Shown here: one piece after another, positions 1 to 12,235 of the stretch
Layout of the letters: each line of letters begins with the position of its first letter
How positions within the stretch are numbered: the stretch's first letter is position 1
Notes under the pieces: model-generated
The model's input: only the letters and a program-made list of their open reading frames with translations
What the model was told of the DNA's origin: nothing
The model's database searches: none
Assembly (NCBI GenBank): GCA_930367215.1
Contig: OV884056.1
Span: forward strand, 278,548,067 to 278,612,066
Reading direction: 5' to 3'
DNA from: Pollenia angustigena
Lineage: Eukaryota > Arthropoda > Insecta > Diptera > Polleniidae
DNA length: 64,000 bases
Program-made: the position numbers and the translations under genes

Positions 1-1119
1 CTTTTTTTTGTTCAAATTTTGACCACCAATTAGGTTAACAACATTTTTGACACATGTTGTTTTATCTGCACTTTTTGTGCCCACATCACTTTTGGTTTTA
101 TTTTATTTGCAAATGTACGGTTTGTACGGTTCAAAAAATTTGTAGAATATTTGAGAAAAATGGAACACTCTTTGGGAAAAATTTGATATCATTTCAAAAA
201 AAACTACAGATTTTTCATTATCATAAAATATCTAAATAACTTCTCTACAGTTTAACTGATCTCATTCCTTGACAAAAAACAGCCATTGTTAACAATTGTT
301 AATTTATTTTAGTGTAAAATTTTTCAAGTTCACATTTTCTTTTGCCTTAAAGGGTAAGTTACTTTTATTTTTCTTTAAGAGCAACACTTGAACGGACACC
401 TTCACTTTCCTTTAACATTTAACTTTAGCATAAACTTTTGGTTTCGCTTTTCTTTAAAATAAAATAAAATTAAAAAAAATCAATTTAAAATTTTCTTTTT
501 TAATTTATAATATAAAATACATTTTATTAAAAAAAAAAATTTTTTTTAATTCATCTTTAATACAAAAATCTGTGTTTTCAATATTTCGCTTTGTTGTTTG
601 ATTGTTAAGAAAATTAACCGTTGTTTACGCGACAACAGATGGTAAGCAACTGTAACAAACTCTGGGATACGATTACAAATTTGAACTACAATGATTTTTT
701 TGTATTATTTTTTTGTTGGTTTTGTGGATTTTTCATCATCGCAGTTGCCGCTACTTACATAGATGTGTATATAAAAATACAAATCTACAACACAACTGAG
801 TAAAGTGTTGCATGTCTCCTCCAAAATTAAGAAAAGATTTTTATATAAGCAGATATTACGCGACACAAAACAAAAGCTGAAAAACTTTTTATACTCATAA
901 CGTAATTTTTTAGCGTAATAAATATCTATACTCAAATTACCCGTAACTTTGGGAAATTGTTGTGGTAATGAAAATTTTCTTAGATTTACAGTGACTTTGC
1001 GGGTCGCTACGGGGTTAAGTGCTTTGGTAGATTAATTTTATATATTTTCTAACGGATTTTATAATAATTTGAACCTTAATTAAAAATGTGGAAAAGATTT
1101 ACATGAACACATGCAATAT
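1..1119. other. AT-rich non-coding stretch
   Basis: No coding region, RNA gene or repeat structure is supported here. There are poly(A)/poly(T) runs around 455-550. The short open frames lack conserved motifs and run through homopolymers. Intron or intergenic DNA is the best description. Confidence 0.6.
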
Positions 1120-2640
1120 GGCCTAACCTCATGGTGGATCTTAACCAATAGATGACAAAAAATGGGTTTAACAAGCGCCCTCGAGTGTGAGAGACACCAG
1201 GAAGAAATTTGAGTCTATAATCCGAAAAAAAATATAAAATTAGGAGCTAGCTACGTCTCTGACCTCCGCTGATTTAGAAAAAGTTTACAGCATCTGTTGA
1301 ATAGGAACAGCACCTAGGGAACCGCCACAGGCCCAACTTCCAACAAGTATGGAAGTCTCCTTTTCCGCAATTTTCAGAAGAAGCCACAGCCGCAACATGA
1401 TCCCCAAAAGTATCCATTCGTCAAAAAGGCCGCCTTTCGTTGAAGCCTCTTGTGAGTTCATGCCATTGAAATGATAACAATTTGATAAAATGCAACTTCC
1501 TTCTTGGAAAGTAATGCTTCCGCAAAGATAATCATCCCGAAAGACAGGAATTAAAAAGTATACTAACAGGGGCCTCAACAAATAGTCAGACTGGTGCCGT
1601 GTCACCACCGGGGCCTACTGACTCCCGTGGTACTAGGTAGATAGGATTTCTGGTGAGCCTTTGGTCTCAAATAATCACGAAGACTTCAGGAGGCCTGATG
1701 TTTTGGACCTGTATTGGAGAACAGGTATGCATATACCATACCTTATATACCTTAAGATGATTTCTACACCCCAGTGGGGAAAACTAAAGTACGAGATTAA
1801 TTCTTTATTAATGTGATTACTTGTCTTGCAACCTACTCCTCGGTGGATCCAATACACATAGGTAACACATTATGCGTTTACTGCCCCCGAGTGTGAGCAC
1901 ACCCAATACCAGGTAACAATTTGGTAAATAATTCGATTCAAACTCGCCCCTTGTTTAGGAGCTGGAGATAACTTTCCTCCGCTACATTAGAAAAGTCAAT
2001 AGCATTGTTTGAATGGGACCACCACCTAGAGAGAACTTCCCCACAATTCGAGCTTCCACAAGTCAAAGTTTTCTTGTTTAAGCCACAGTCTTTACGAGCT
2101 CCTGTAGACACGCGTTCTTAAGACAGCGGCACTTTGTACAAAAGCACAAGTCCATTAAACTCACATTTAGTGCGACAGCAATATTTACTACAAAATCTCC
2201 ATTATTACCAAGATTATCTGTTACAACTTTTCCATCACCATTAACATTATGTGGTACAACTTTTCAATCATCATCATCCTTCGTCACCCCGATCTCATTA
2301 TCTTTTTCATCTAAATATGACATTCTCCAGGTGCGTTTTCAAACAACATTTATCTTATCATTCGCTTAACATACATTAATCATTTTAATAAAACATGGTG
2401 CTGTTGGTGCGACATACTATTAATCAATTATTTTTACACAGTATACAAACTCTTCTTCATCTTTCATCATCTTCCATTATATCATTTCCTTCCCATACTT
2501 CATAACATAATTTGTCTGTCACACAAGTGTGCATCTTACTAAACTTATCTCAAGAACACGGGGACTTTAGCAGCAGTCAGTTCGATACCGAAGTATTGGG
2601 GACTACTGACTCCCGTGGTACCAGAAATCAAAGACTTTGG
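1120..2640. repeat. Diverged direct duplication
   Basis: Two related blocks lie about 710 bp apart, near 1120-1640 and 1831-2640. Shared landmarks in the same order include a 'ggtggatc' motif (1133 and 1842), 'cgagtgtgag' (1180 and 1889), 'aggagct' (1241 and 1957), 'cctccgct' (1262 and 1976) and 'tactgactcccgtggtac' (1616 and 2606). The blocks are clearly related but have many substitutions and indels. No open frame survives in both. It may be an old duplicated element of unknown class. The 107-codon minus frame at 1285-1608 shows no known motif. Confidence 0.55.
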
Positions 2641-4776
2641 TAAATCGCTTGGCCCTAAGAAATCAAAGACTAAAAGATTTAAGCCTTTTTCCGGAATATA
2701 GTCTTTGTGCAGATAAAACATTTTTTAAGGTGCAATATTAAATTTAATCCAAACATATTTTTTTGCAATCAAATCATTCCATCAAATTTTATTGGAATTG
2801 GTCCACATTTGACCAAAGCTCCCATACAAACATCATTTCCGAAATAGCTTTTAATATCATAACTTCCTTTAAGATGTTGGTATATATACAATACAATTTA
2901 ACGACGTTTATGTTTACTTAAGTTACTATATCGTGGCAAACTGTTGTGCTGGTGGGTCCAGGATTGACCATAGGTCCTCCCTTTAGAAATTAAAGGCCAA
3001 GAAAATCTCATAAATATGTAAATATTTAGATAATATTCGGCCCAAACTCTTAATTGAGTTCAAACCTTAAAATTATGCTAATTTTGTGTTGGCGGGTCTG
3101 TGATAACTCATAAGTCGCAAATAGGGTTAACTCGCAAAAAGTTGTCAATTAATACTATGGGGAGGACATCATATGGTCAGGCTTGACTGGCTATACTTTC
3201 TTATTTGTTTTAAGTAACCTTTTCTCTGAGAATAGCAATTCTTTCTGACTCTGCTCCTATTTCGGTATAGAATTTTAAACATTTTTCAGTAAAACTTTTT
3301 CTTATATAGAATTCTAATTCTATGTTTCTTGATTCACTACATCCGAGTTTAGACAAGCGAACATTTGCAGGGAAAACATCAGGAATTTTCCTATGTTTTT
3401 TTATTCGCGGTCACGCAGACGAACATGCTGCCGGTAATATTCTGTAACTTTTATTGATTTTTTGTAAAAAAGCAAAGAAAATGTCAACAAAGAAAATATG
3501 CACAAAGCGTATCTCCGAGTAGCGGAAACAAAAACTATACTCACTTCCCCAACCGTAATGTGCAACCAAATTAAATGTTTCCCTGTCTAAATAAGTATGT
3601 ACACCTTAAAGGTCGGCTTTCATCCAGTATCCAAAAGCTAGGGTTTCCAGAATTAGTTAAAGTTAAGCAAAGATAGTTTCCTGCAGCAAACGGATGCCCA
3701 TAATCCCTCATAACCAAAATTTTGATGCAGCTCATTATTAATATGAAAATTCAACATTCATTGATTCATTCATCCATCTATATGGTCTTGGCTTTTGGTG
3801 TGTTTTTGTAGCGTAGTGTTTATATGCCGCGTTTTTGCCTTTTTTCCATTGATTTTTTTTGAAAGAGAAGGTGTTCGGGAGTGCATAACGCTGATGATCT
3901 CAAAAACAAACCATATTGTACATGTATGTATTACGTTGATACAACAAAACAAAGCAAACAAATGCTGTAAGTATTTAAACAATGTACATTTTACATTTTT
4001 GCAGCAGATACTCGCATCATAAACACACAGAGACAAACAGAAATTAAATGAAAAAGGAAAAAAGCAAACGATAACTTTCGTTTTCATTGGTGGTTAGGAA
4101 AACCGCTTAAAGAAAATTCCAAATGCCACTAAGAGCACAAGTAGTATCACACAAAAAAAAAGACGCAAAAAAATCAGAGAAAAAATCAAATGTTGCAACA
4201 AAACTATTTTGTAAGCCTTTTGTTTTCTCGTACTTGTGCTTGGATGATTGTACGAATGGATGAAATGAATGAGTAAATGAGTCTTGTTTGTTTTATGGTT
4301 AATGATGTTTTTAAACCACTTCAGTGTAATATTATGATCATAATGATGTTACGATTGGTATCCCAGTCAGCATACCTACATACAAACATATGTTGCAGCA
4401 TCAGCACCAGGTTTGTTGCTGCTCAAGACATTATAAAACTGCAGCCACTGCAATAACAAAAACCACTATAGGAAAATCAACAACAATCGTAAGATATAAA
4501 TAGGGAAGTTGATGATGGAAGTATGCTGCAATATATCATGTTTTATTTGGGTATTAAATGCATATTATCGTTACCATTTGATGCAACAGCAACAGAAACA
4601 GCATCAGAGCAATTGCTGTTACTGCTTATTGATATCGTATTGTTGTTGTTGTTTTTATTATAACTTTATTTTAGTTTTAAATCTTGTTCAGTTTATGATT
4701 TCATGCGGATGTTTAATCTCTATTGTGTTTGTTGTAGTATTTGTAGGTGTAGATAAATTAATATAATTTGTTGTTT
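2641..4776. other. Non-coding stretch without recognised element
   Basis: Mostly unique AT-rich sequence. Open frames on both strands near 3770-4090 mirror each other and are low-complexity. CAG/CAA-rich patches occur near 4390-4480 and 4580-4610. Nothing here is supported as a gene. Confidence 0.5.
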
Positions 4777-5515
4777 TTATACCCGCACCACAATAGTGGA
4801 GAGGGTATTATGCGTTTGTGCTTATGTGTGTAACACATAAAAATATTCGTGTATCGATAGACTTTTTTGTGACTTTTCGAGGCGATCTGTCTGACCATGC
4901 CTGTGCGTAATATACAGAGCGCAATTTTGAAGATAATTTAACGAAATTTGATACACGCCTTTTAAATGTCAAAGGGACGTAGACTCTTGTAAATGACGAG
5001 AATCGGCGCATATCCACCATACAAACCTCTTTCCCGTAACATAGATTTTTCGCACATAAACTATATTATTCTGTTGTTATTATTAATTTACAAGATTCGG
5101 GAAACTTCATCCAAAGATTTGTTATTAAATTAAATTTGGTGCAAACATATCCTATTGAAAACACTTTAATCATGTTACCTAATTCTTTTCAAATTGGTCT
5201 ATTTATAAATTTAGCTCTTATAGAAATACCACAACCGAAAATAGTTTTAAATGATATATAAAATATGGCGACGGTAATTATTATACTAGCTACTAAGTAG
5301 TAGTCTTAAACTATCGATATTTGACACTATCGATAGTATGCGATAGGTTTCTAGAAACCATCGAAAGTTTTTAAAACGTACAATATTTCCTACATAATAC
5401 AAAACATTAGTTTGCTATTGGCGCGACCGCGATAGCCCATACATGGGTCCCAAATAGGGTACAACCTTGAACATTTGTATGTACTATGGTGTAGGGTAGA
5501 AAATAGTCCGACTTT
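4777..5515 (+). repeat. Dispersed repeat fragment of the ATACCC type
   Basis: It opens with 'atacccgcaccacaatagtg' and a nearby 'gagagggtat', the same inverted ATACCC...GGGTAT start seen in the better-preserved copies at 32687 and 47249. It closes near 'ggtgtagggtagaaaatag' (about 5489). Around 5313-5347 there are repeated TATCGATA-like palindromes. The ends are approximate and the assignment rests only on the terminal motifs. Confidence 0.35.
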
Positions 5516-5802
5516 ACCAACTACACCTTCTTACTTTTTTGTTGTTGTTTTCGTTTTCGTTTTCGTTTCTGTTACTTTTATTTTCATTTTACAGGAAAAC
5601 ACTCTGTATGTTAACGTTATTTATTTAAAAACACAAAAAAAAAAAAACAAATATCAGAGTTCAAACATTATAATGCAACAATTTTATTTTTACCACAGTG
5701 GTCAATGCATTAAGGAAATTAAAAAGAAATTTTAAATGAGCACTTTCATAATAAAACGATTTAATTTCATTTAAAAATTTATTGGAATAAATCAATATAA
5801 GT

Positions 5803-5860
5803 ATTGTAGGCTAATTGCCTCCTTAGCAATTAGTGAGAGTGTGGCGAATTTGATTCCCTC
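5803..5860 (+). repeat. SINE head (5' part), interrupted
   Basis: This is the tRNA-like head of a SINE, with an A-box-like 'taggctaattgcc' and a B-box-like 'gaatttgattccc'. It stops at the duplicated target ATTCCCTC (5853-5860). Its body resumes at 8606 after the inserted hAT-type element. The joined order matches the second SINE copy at 36940. Confidence 0.5.
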
Positions 5861-6105
5861 CAGTGATAGAAAATTCAGTACTATGGTACTATTTTCAGTA
5901 CATTTTCCTTTCAAAAATACCACGGTACCTCCACGTCCGTTTTAGTCTCTTTTCTTGTTATGCTTCTCTGCTTAGAAATTTAGAGTAGATATTCTTTTAA
6001 TATTGACCACCAGGGCTGTGGAGTCGTCAACAAAAAGTACTAACTCCGACTCCAACCGCTGAAATTCCCACTTCGACTGCTAATCTAACCTTAATGCTAA
6101 ATGTG

Positions 6106-7926
6106 TTAATAGCTGTCGACCGATTAACAGAAGTCTTGGATTCTGCAGCAACCGATAACCGATAACAACCCCAATCAAGCGGACAATTAAACGTGCTCCT
6201 TGCAATACATCAACGGATATAGAGACCCTAATCAGAGAAAAAAGGAAGTTAAGAAGACAATGGCAAAACAGTCGTTCCCCAACCACTAAGGCCCAACTAC
6301 AATTATGCCTGACAACTCTTCGCAACAAATTGAGACAGAAGCACGAGTCTGCAATAGAAGGCTATCTAAACAGCCTAGATGCCACAAAAAACTCCAATTA
6401 CAGCTTATGGAAGGCTGTACGGCATATGAAATGCCCTATAAACCAAGAATCTCCATTAAGACTGGAAAACCGCGCTTGGGCCAAAAACACAAATGAAAAA
6501 TTAAACACCTTCGCGGGCCACCTTGTTCCTGTCGTCCAATCATTCCTGATAAGGTAAACCATCCAATAAAATTTAGCATAACTCAAGTAAAATCTGCAAT
6601 AGAAAAAGTGAATATAAGAAAATATCCCGGACCTGACCGCATCACAGGGTCAATGATAAGAAACTTACCATCGTCTGCTTCTAGAATCTTGCTGCTCATT
6701 TTTAACGCGATATTAAGCGTCGGATACTTCCCATCCTCATGGAAGAGGTCTATAATTGTTATGATTCCCAAGCCAGGAAAATATGCTAGCCAGGTTGCGT
6801 CGTACAGACCGATAAGCTTATTATCAATCCTATCAAAGCTTTTCGAAAAAATATTCGTTTTAAGTATAACGAAACATGGTAGAACAAGTGCATAGAATTG
6901 TCACCCTAATCAGATCGGCGTTTGAGAAAAAGCAATACTGTTCAGCCCTGTTTATAGACATTTCCCAAGCATTTGACAAAGTGTGGCATGATGGGCTACT
7001 CATCAAAATCACACGAATGCTTCCTTAAAACACTCGCAAGCTTCTGGAGAGCTATCTAACAGGCAGAACATTCATAGTAAGGTCGCAAGATAAATACTCC
7101 CACCTCAAGAAAATTACTGCTGGTGTCCCCCAAGGCAGCATATTAGGACCGCTAATATATACAATATATACACAGCGGATATGCCAACAAACCTGAGCAC
7201 GCATACCTCTACATTTGCAGACGACACAGCATTTATTAGCGTCGCATCGCAAAATCTGCAGTCCCACATCGATGAACTAGAGGCTTGGCTAGAAAAATGG
7301 AGAATAAAGGTTAACCCGGCTAAATGTGCTCACTTAACCTTCACGCTCAGAAGACAAACGTGCCCAGCTGTAAAAATAAATAACATCACTGTTCCGGTAA
7401 AAAACCATGTTAAGTACTTGAGAATTCATATAGATAGACGCTTGACCTGGTCTCGTCATACTGAAGCGAAAATAACGGCTATGAAACAAAATTCTCTTAT
7501 ACAAGTCCAGCATAAAACCAATATGGACATATGGCATCCAATTATGGGGTACTGCATGTGCATCTAACATCCAAAAGCTTCAAAGAAGACAGTCAGCCCC
7601 ATGGTATATACGTAATGATATTATCCACAGAGATCTCAGCGTCCCCTCTATCCAGGAGGAAATTAAAAAATATTCAATTAGCTACATCGATAAACTAATG
7701 GCCCACCCTAACTCGGGGTCTGCTTCAGTTCGAAGGTCACTAGAGGCTAAAAAGAACCGATACTTTGAGCCTAACTAGAAGACATTTTTAAAATTTGAAT
7801 ACAACAGTTAGTGGTTACATTGGTAGCAACTAATAAACAGCAAGTAGAATTAAGATTTGAATACATATTGTAAATTTCGATAAGAAAGATTCAATAATAA
7901 AAATAAATTAAAAAAAAAAAATAAAA
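6106..7926 (+). mobile_element. Jockey-clade non-LTR retrotransposon, 5'-truncated
   Basis: The borders are set by comparison with the empty MITE copy at 59155-59522 and by a 7-bp direct repeat AAATGTG (6099-6105 and 7927-7933). The 3' end is an A-rich tail (7905-7926). A 5'-truncated body with an A tail and a short target duplication is typical of LINE insertion. The encoded reverse transcriptase is described separately. Confidence 0.8.
6305..7780 (+). pseudogene. Jockey-like reverse transcriptase pseudogene
   Basis: Translated fragments in shifting frames carry the RT landmarks in order. A 'NYSLWKA' linker precedes the RT near 6400. 'YPGPDRITGSMI' and 'YRPISLLSILSKLFEKI' follow (6620-6860), then 'DISQAFDKVWHDGLL' (about 6958), 'GVPQGSILGP' (about 7122) and the catalytic 'FADDTAF' (about 7210). 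The last part (7181-7567) reads through a typical thumb region. Several frameshifts and stops make it non-functional, and the endonuclease domain is missing. The wording of these motifs is closest to Drosophila jockey-type elements. The clade call is by eye. Confidence 0.8.
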
Positions 7927-8605
7927 AAATGTGCATGAGACTGGCCATTATTTGACTTTAAACTTTTTTAAAATGCAGTACCTTTTTAAAGGTTAAATAC
8001 AGCAAGAAAAGTGTTCAGTAAAAATTTCTAATCAATATTTTAAATATAATTTTGTAAATTATTAGAATATTTGTCTAAATTTTTTATGCCGCAAAATTTT
8101 GGAGTCGGATTCACGAATTTTTTGTGTGTACTTCGGCTCCGACTCCTGTACAAAAACCTCAACTCCGACTCTTGATAACGTTGCCTAGGCAAAATTTATT
8201 CTTATCTTACTGAGCTACCTAAATAAGAGCGGAAGCGTTTTTTGTGTGTCAAAACTTCTCATTTGCATACAATTTATACGAAACAAACCATTAGAATGCG
8301 AATTAGAAACCACCCGGCTGATAAATCTTATTTGACAGATCGCTATGTCGGTTTGTTTTATTGAAATTGTATTTAAATAAAATTTTCATGTTTAAAAAAA
8401 CGCTTGCCGCTTTTGTTTAGGTTGTTCAGTTAATGCTTGTTTGTATTTTTTAATTAAAAAAAAAAAAAAAAATTTTAATTTTTAATTTTTTTGTTTTTAA
8501 ATATATTTTCCAAAACAATATGTTTGTAAAAGTACCAAAATGTTGAAAAAGTACTCTTTTGCTTGGTGGTCAGTACCATCTAAATATTTCAATTTTCCAT
8601 CACTG

Positions 8606-8695
8606 ATTCCCACCATAGATTCTGGCTTGTTTCACTACAACAAGCTGATGAGCTAAGTAACTATTGCTCGGTTTTTTAATTTAGAATTTAATTTG
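8606..8695 (+). repeat. SINE body (3' part) continued from 5860
   Basis: It begins with the second copy of the duplicated target (ATTCCCAC) and continues 'attctggcttgtttcac' and 'taactattgctcgg'. It matches the central part of the SINE at 36940-37120. This shows that the element 5861-8605 landed inside a pre-existing SINE. Confidence 0.5.
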
Positions 8696-8700
8696 TTTTT

Positions 8701-8965
8701 AGGCTTAAATTTACAGTCGTTAGTTAATTACTAGTAAACTAAAATAATTGCAATTGCTTAACTAAAGTATCATATTTACAATAATTGGTTAAGTAAAAAT
8801 TTTAATCAGACCAAAAAATGGTAGCTCTATTAAAATAATAAAAAAATAAAAGTAGTGGAACAATTTAATTTTAGGGTTTAACTAATGGTTAAGAAAAAGC
8901 TGGAAATAACATCTAATTTGTTAAACTGTTGTCATTAGCTAACTAATGACTGTAAATTTGGGCCT
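8701..8965. mobile_element. Foldback MITE
   Basis: The ends are inverted copies of one another. The left is 'aggcttaaatttacagtc' followed by 'gttagtta'. The right, read on the other strand, is 'aggcccaaatttacagtc' followed by 'attagtta'. The interior also repeats TTAGTTAA-like words. No coding capacity. Superfamily unknown because the target duplication is not clear. Confidence 0.6.
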
Positions 8966-9726
8966 TAATTACCCAGTAAAAACTTCGATTACTTTTTCAA
9001 AATAAATTGCTTCTTTCACTCATTATTTAGTAGCTTTATTCTATAACTACTTCTATTACAACTTCTATAACTACTTTTTTTGGACGTGGGTAGGTAAAAA
9101 ATAATGACTAACTTTTAAATGCGTTCATTTTGGGACATTGCCTTGTAAAATTCATTGGTTCTTTCAGTAGAAAATTTTGTAAGCGAAGTTTTTACTGGGA
9201 AATAAATATTTTAAAACGTTTGTTCTCGTAAGATAATTTTCTTGGAATAAATAAATTTATTTATCTGGAGATCAGCTTTTTAGTTGTTAAGATATAAAAT
9301 TTTCAATTGTGGCGTTTTGATCCGGTTGATTGTATTTTTTTTTAATCCATATAAACATCTATTGAGGTTGTTTTGTAATCGCGACTAATAGCACATTTTT
9401 ACAGTAATTGTAATCGTTATCGTAGAAAACATAGGGTTCAATACCGTATATCAAAATTTCTTGGTAGTTTTTCCCTTTTTCTATTTTTCCTATGTTATTT
9501 CAATTGTAAAAATAGGAAAAGGGAAAAAACTCCCAAGTAATTTTTATTCACGATAGGGGTGATTAATAAATATATTTAATACCTTTATTTCCACTGGGCC
9601 ATAGTGTCTTAAATGTATTTCTTTTAAATTGTATATGGTGAACTGGTTTTCTCTCTTAATCTCAATCTCAATTTTTTGATCTGAAGTTTAGGCATTAAAT
9701 TACAGGAAAATATTAGTCCTTGGTAT

Positions 9727-10900
9727 TAGGGTTTTTTCCCGGGATTTCCCGTCCCGGGAATTCCCGGGAATTTCACTTATTATATTTCCCGTTTTCCCGG
9801 GATTTTTGTTGCGGGATCCCGGGAAATAAAAAGTTCTTCATAGTTTCAGAAAACAGCTATTTTTACTCTGAAATTAAGTTTTCTTTTCTCTAAAAATTAG
9901 CACCTGTGGATGGGTTGTCTATTAGATCAATTATAAGAAATGTGTACAAACGTAAATCAATGTCTCCTGCGGCAATAAATCTATAAAAAGCAGAATGGGC
10001 AGTGCAACAGTTGATAATTAATAAATTAAGTGAAGTGATGAATTGATAAAGAACATAAATTCAAATATGATGCAGGCGGTAAATTCTCATTGACCATGGA
10101 CAAGTCTTAAAAATAGGATATACATAAACATATCGCTCCGTTATTGCAACATAGTCGTATATACAAAAAAAAAAAAATTGAGCTTGGTAATATATCCGGG
10201 AAGTGCGGGGAAACCGAAATAAAAAAATAATGAAACTCGTGTAAGTTTCTAAAACATACAATTTGAAAAACACATTGTCCTAAAGATTACAGATGGACCT
10301 AATGAAAAGAAATAGTTTGTAAGAAGTAGTCCGGATGATGCTATTTTTTGCATCAACCTTGACATCAGAAGCATGCAACAACGGTGCACTTTTAATTATT
10401 TGTCCAACCTCGGTAAAAAAGTAACACATGGTAATCAGTAAACAAAATCAGAAATATACTCTTTGGCGACTCACTAAACGCTTTGAGTGTGTCAGAAAGT
10501 AATTTCCTATGCCGTTAAAAAAATGTTAATATATTTATTAAAATATTTTATATATTTTATGATTTTAGTTTTTGATCTCATATCTTGAGTACCTCAATTG
10601 TTATGTTTATTTTATCTTGTACTAGATCATCATAATACGGAATTTACTTATAATAGCCAAAGGTAATAATAATCCAAGTTCCGCTTTCAATCTTCAATTA
10701 ATTTTTGTAGTATTTAAGCATTTATTTTACTTACTTTGTAAACAAGTTCCCTCACGTTTGTTTATAAAAGTTTTTTTCATTAATAAAACCAAGTTTACTT
10801 TGTATTATTTGTATGGAGAAGGATCCCGGGATCCCGGGAAATTTAAAAATTTTTCCCGCTTTCCCGGGAATCGAAAAACTCCGGGAAATAAAAAACTCTA
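9727..10900. mobile_element. hAT-type element with CCCGGG-rich ends
   Basis: A perfect 8-bp target-site duplication CTTGGTAT lies at 9719-9726 and 10901-10908. The termini are TAGGGTTTTTT (left) and, on the other strand, TAGAGTTTTTT (right). The first ~110 bp and last ~80 bp are full of CCCGGGA/TCCCGGG words, which stand out in AT-rich surroundings and can fold on each other. The ~900 bp interior has no transposase-like frame. The 82- and 80-codon frames at 10752-11006 only read the GC-rich end. An 8-bp duplication fits a non-autonomous hAT. Confidence 0.75.
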
Positions 10901-11319
10901 CTTGGTATGCAAGTTTGGCAACCGAAACCATTTTCGGTATCGGTATTATTCTATTTTTTATTTGGGTAACGGTAGCTGTTATTGCTTTAACCAAACAAGG
11001 AACTAAAAAACTTTAACCCGAAAGCGACCAATTTTAAAAAGAGTTTTTTTTAAGTTCAAATACTGAATGCTGGTTCAAAAAACTGTAAAGCCAAAATTGC
11101 CCTCTGTTAATATTTGAGGAGGTTCTTTTCAAACCTTGACTATTCCACTTTTTGTGTTTGTTGCACAATTTTTGTACAATTCATCTCAGACCCAATAAAG
11201 TATATATATTCTGTCTCCTTGAGTAATTTTTTCGATTTAGCAATGTCCATCTGTCTGCCCGCCTGTTGAAAACACACACTTGAAATAATCAAAAGAAAAG
11301 TACAATGTTGGTGTCAACT

Positions 11320-12165
11320 TTTGCGGCCGTATTTTGCCGATAACTCTTCGAATGCTAATTGTTAGGTGTTCAATTGTTTGGGTTTTATCCACGTAGACAA
11401 GTGACTTAACGTAATAGTCCAATGGGGTTAAATCACACATCTTGGTGGCCAATTAATTGTCTTAAAGTTTCTTTGAGCAATTCGATTGTAGCGCCCGCTG
11501 TGTGGCATGTGGCCCCTTCCTGTTGGAACTACATATCAGAAAGATTAATGCCACGTAATTGAGGTACGAACCAATTTTGAATCATGTTCCTTTACAGTTA
11601 ACCACTGACCATAATCGTTTTTGAAGACTCCGCCAGCCCATAAAGCTCGTGGATTCTCCTCACTCCAAATGCGAATATTCTTTTTATTTACGTACTCATA
11701 CCAGAAATGGGCTTCATCGGAAAATAAAACTTTAAATGGAAATTCAAAATCAGTATCAATTTGTGCTTCATCCCATTCGCAGAAATGGTGGCGCAAACGA
11801 TGGTCGTCGGGCTTTAATTCCTGCGCAAGTTGAATCTTGAAATCTTTAAGCCAAGATCCTTTGATTGATTAGGACCATCTTTAATGCTTTCCTGTTCAGC
11901 GACTACATATTCTTCAGTGCGCACTATTCGGCGTCTCACGGGATGCACACTATCAGTAACGGTAAATGCGGTCCGAAAACGATCTATAGTCCTTCGAATT
12001 AGCTGCTCTGAAGGATGATTAAAACAATTTGCACGCGTTGCTCTGGTGTAAGTCGATTCATAATGAAACTTTAAAGCAAACTTAAAAAAAGCAATTTTCA
12101 GCTGTTAAATAGGTACTTAAATAAAGCAGTGAGCAACTCAGTAAACTCTATAAAAAAACACCCAT
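11320..12165 (-). pseudogene. Mariner-type (IS630/Tc1/mariner) transposase pseudogene
   Basis: Read on the minus strand, it starts with 'MNRLTPEQR' (about 12063) and continues through 'RRIVRTEEY' and 'VLFSDEAHFW' (first catalytic Asp context, about 11720). It then has 'WSEENPRALWAGGVF' and, in shifting frames, 'INWPPR' (about 11440), and ends near 11320. It is related to the DD41D copy at 61182 but more decayed, with multiple stops and a large loss between the GGVF block and the WPPR block. The 5' terminus, read inward, begins GGGTG, as in the other copy. It interrupts the dispersed repeat. Confidence 0.65.
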
Positions 12166-12235
12166 TATATGACTAGAAATCATATTATTAAATTTCGTGA
12201 AGATAGGTTCATACTTTATCATAGACCCCATAGTA

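Larger units (their letters stand above)
6011..8178. mobile_element. hAT MITE rich in GGAGTCG motifs, split by a LINE
   Basis: It starts at CAGGGCTGTGGAGTCG (6011) and ends in GACTCC-rich sequence near 8178. The flanks match, in reverse orientation, the complete 368-bp copy at 59155-59522. Matching parts are 6011-6105 and 7934-8178; the DNA between them is the jockey-like LINE. The right terminus has decayed, so the end is approximate. No open frame belongs to the MITE. Confidence 0.7.
5861..8605. mobile_element. hAT-type non-autonomous element, host of nested insertions
   Basis: The termini are inverted repeats: CAGTGATAGAAAATT at 5861 and, on the other strand from 8605, CAGTGATGGAAAATT. 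They are flanked by an 8-bp target-site duplication with one mismatch, ATTCCCTC (5853-5860) and ATTCCCAC (8606-8613). An 8-bp duplication with CAG-starting ends fits the hAT superfamily. No transposase of its own is visible. Another end of the same family lies at 58864-58960. Most of its length is a later insertion (6011-8178). Confidence 0.7.

Noticed and set aside
1285..1608. 107-codon minus-strand frame
   Set aside because: No motif, not conserved in the related duplicate block at 1831-2640.
3770..4087. 105-codon minus frame opposite a 75-codon plus frame
   Set aside because: The two overlap on opposite strands, are Cys/Phe/Lys-rich through A/T composition and show no domain.
5300..5350. 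TATCGATA cluster as DREF promoter elements
   Set aside because: Sits within a dispersed repeat fragment with no transcription start or gene nearby.
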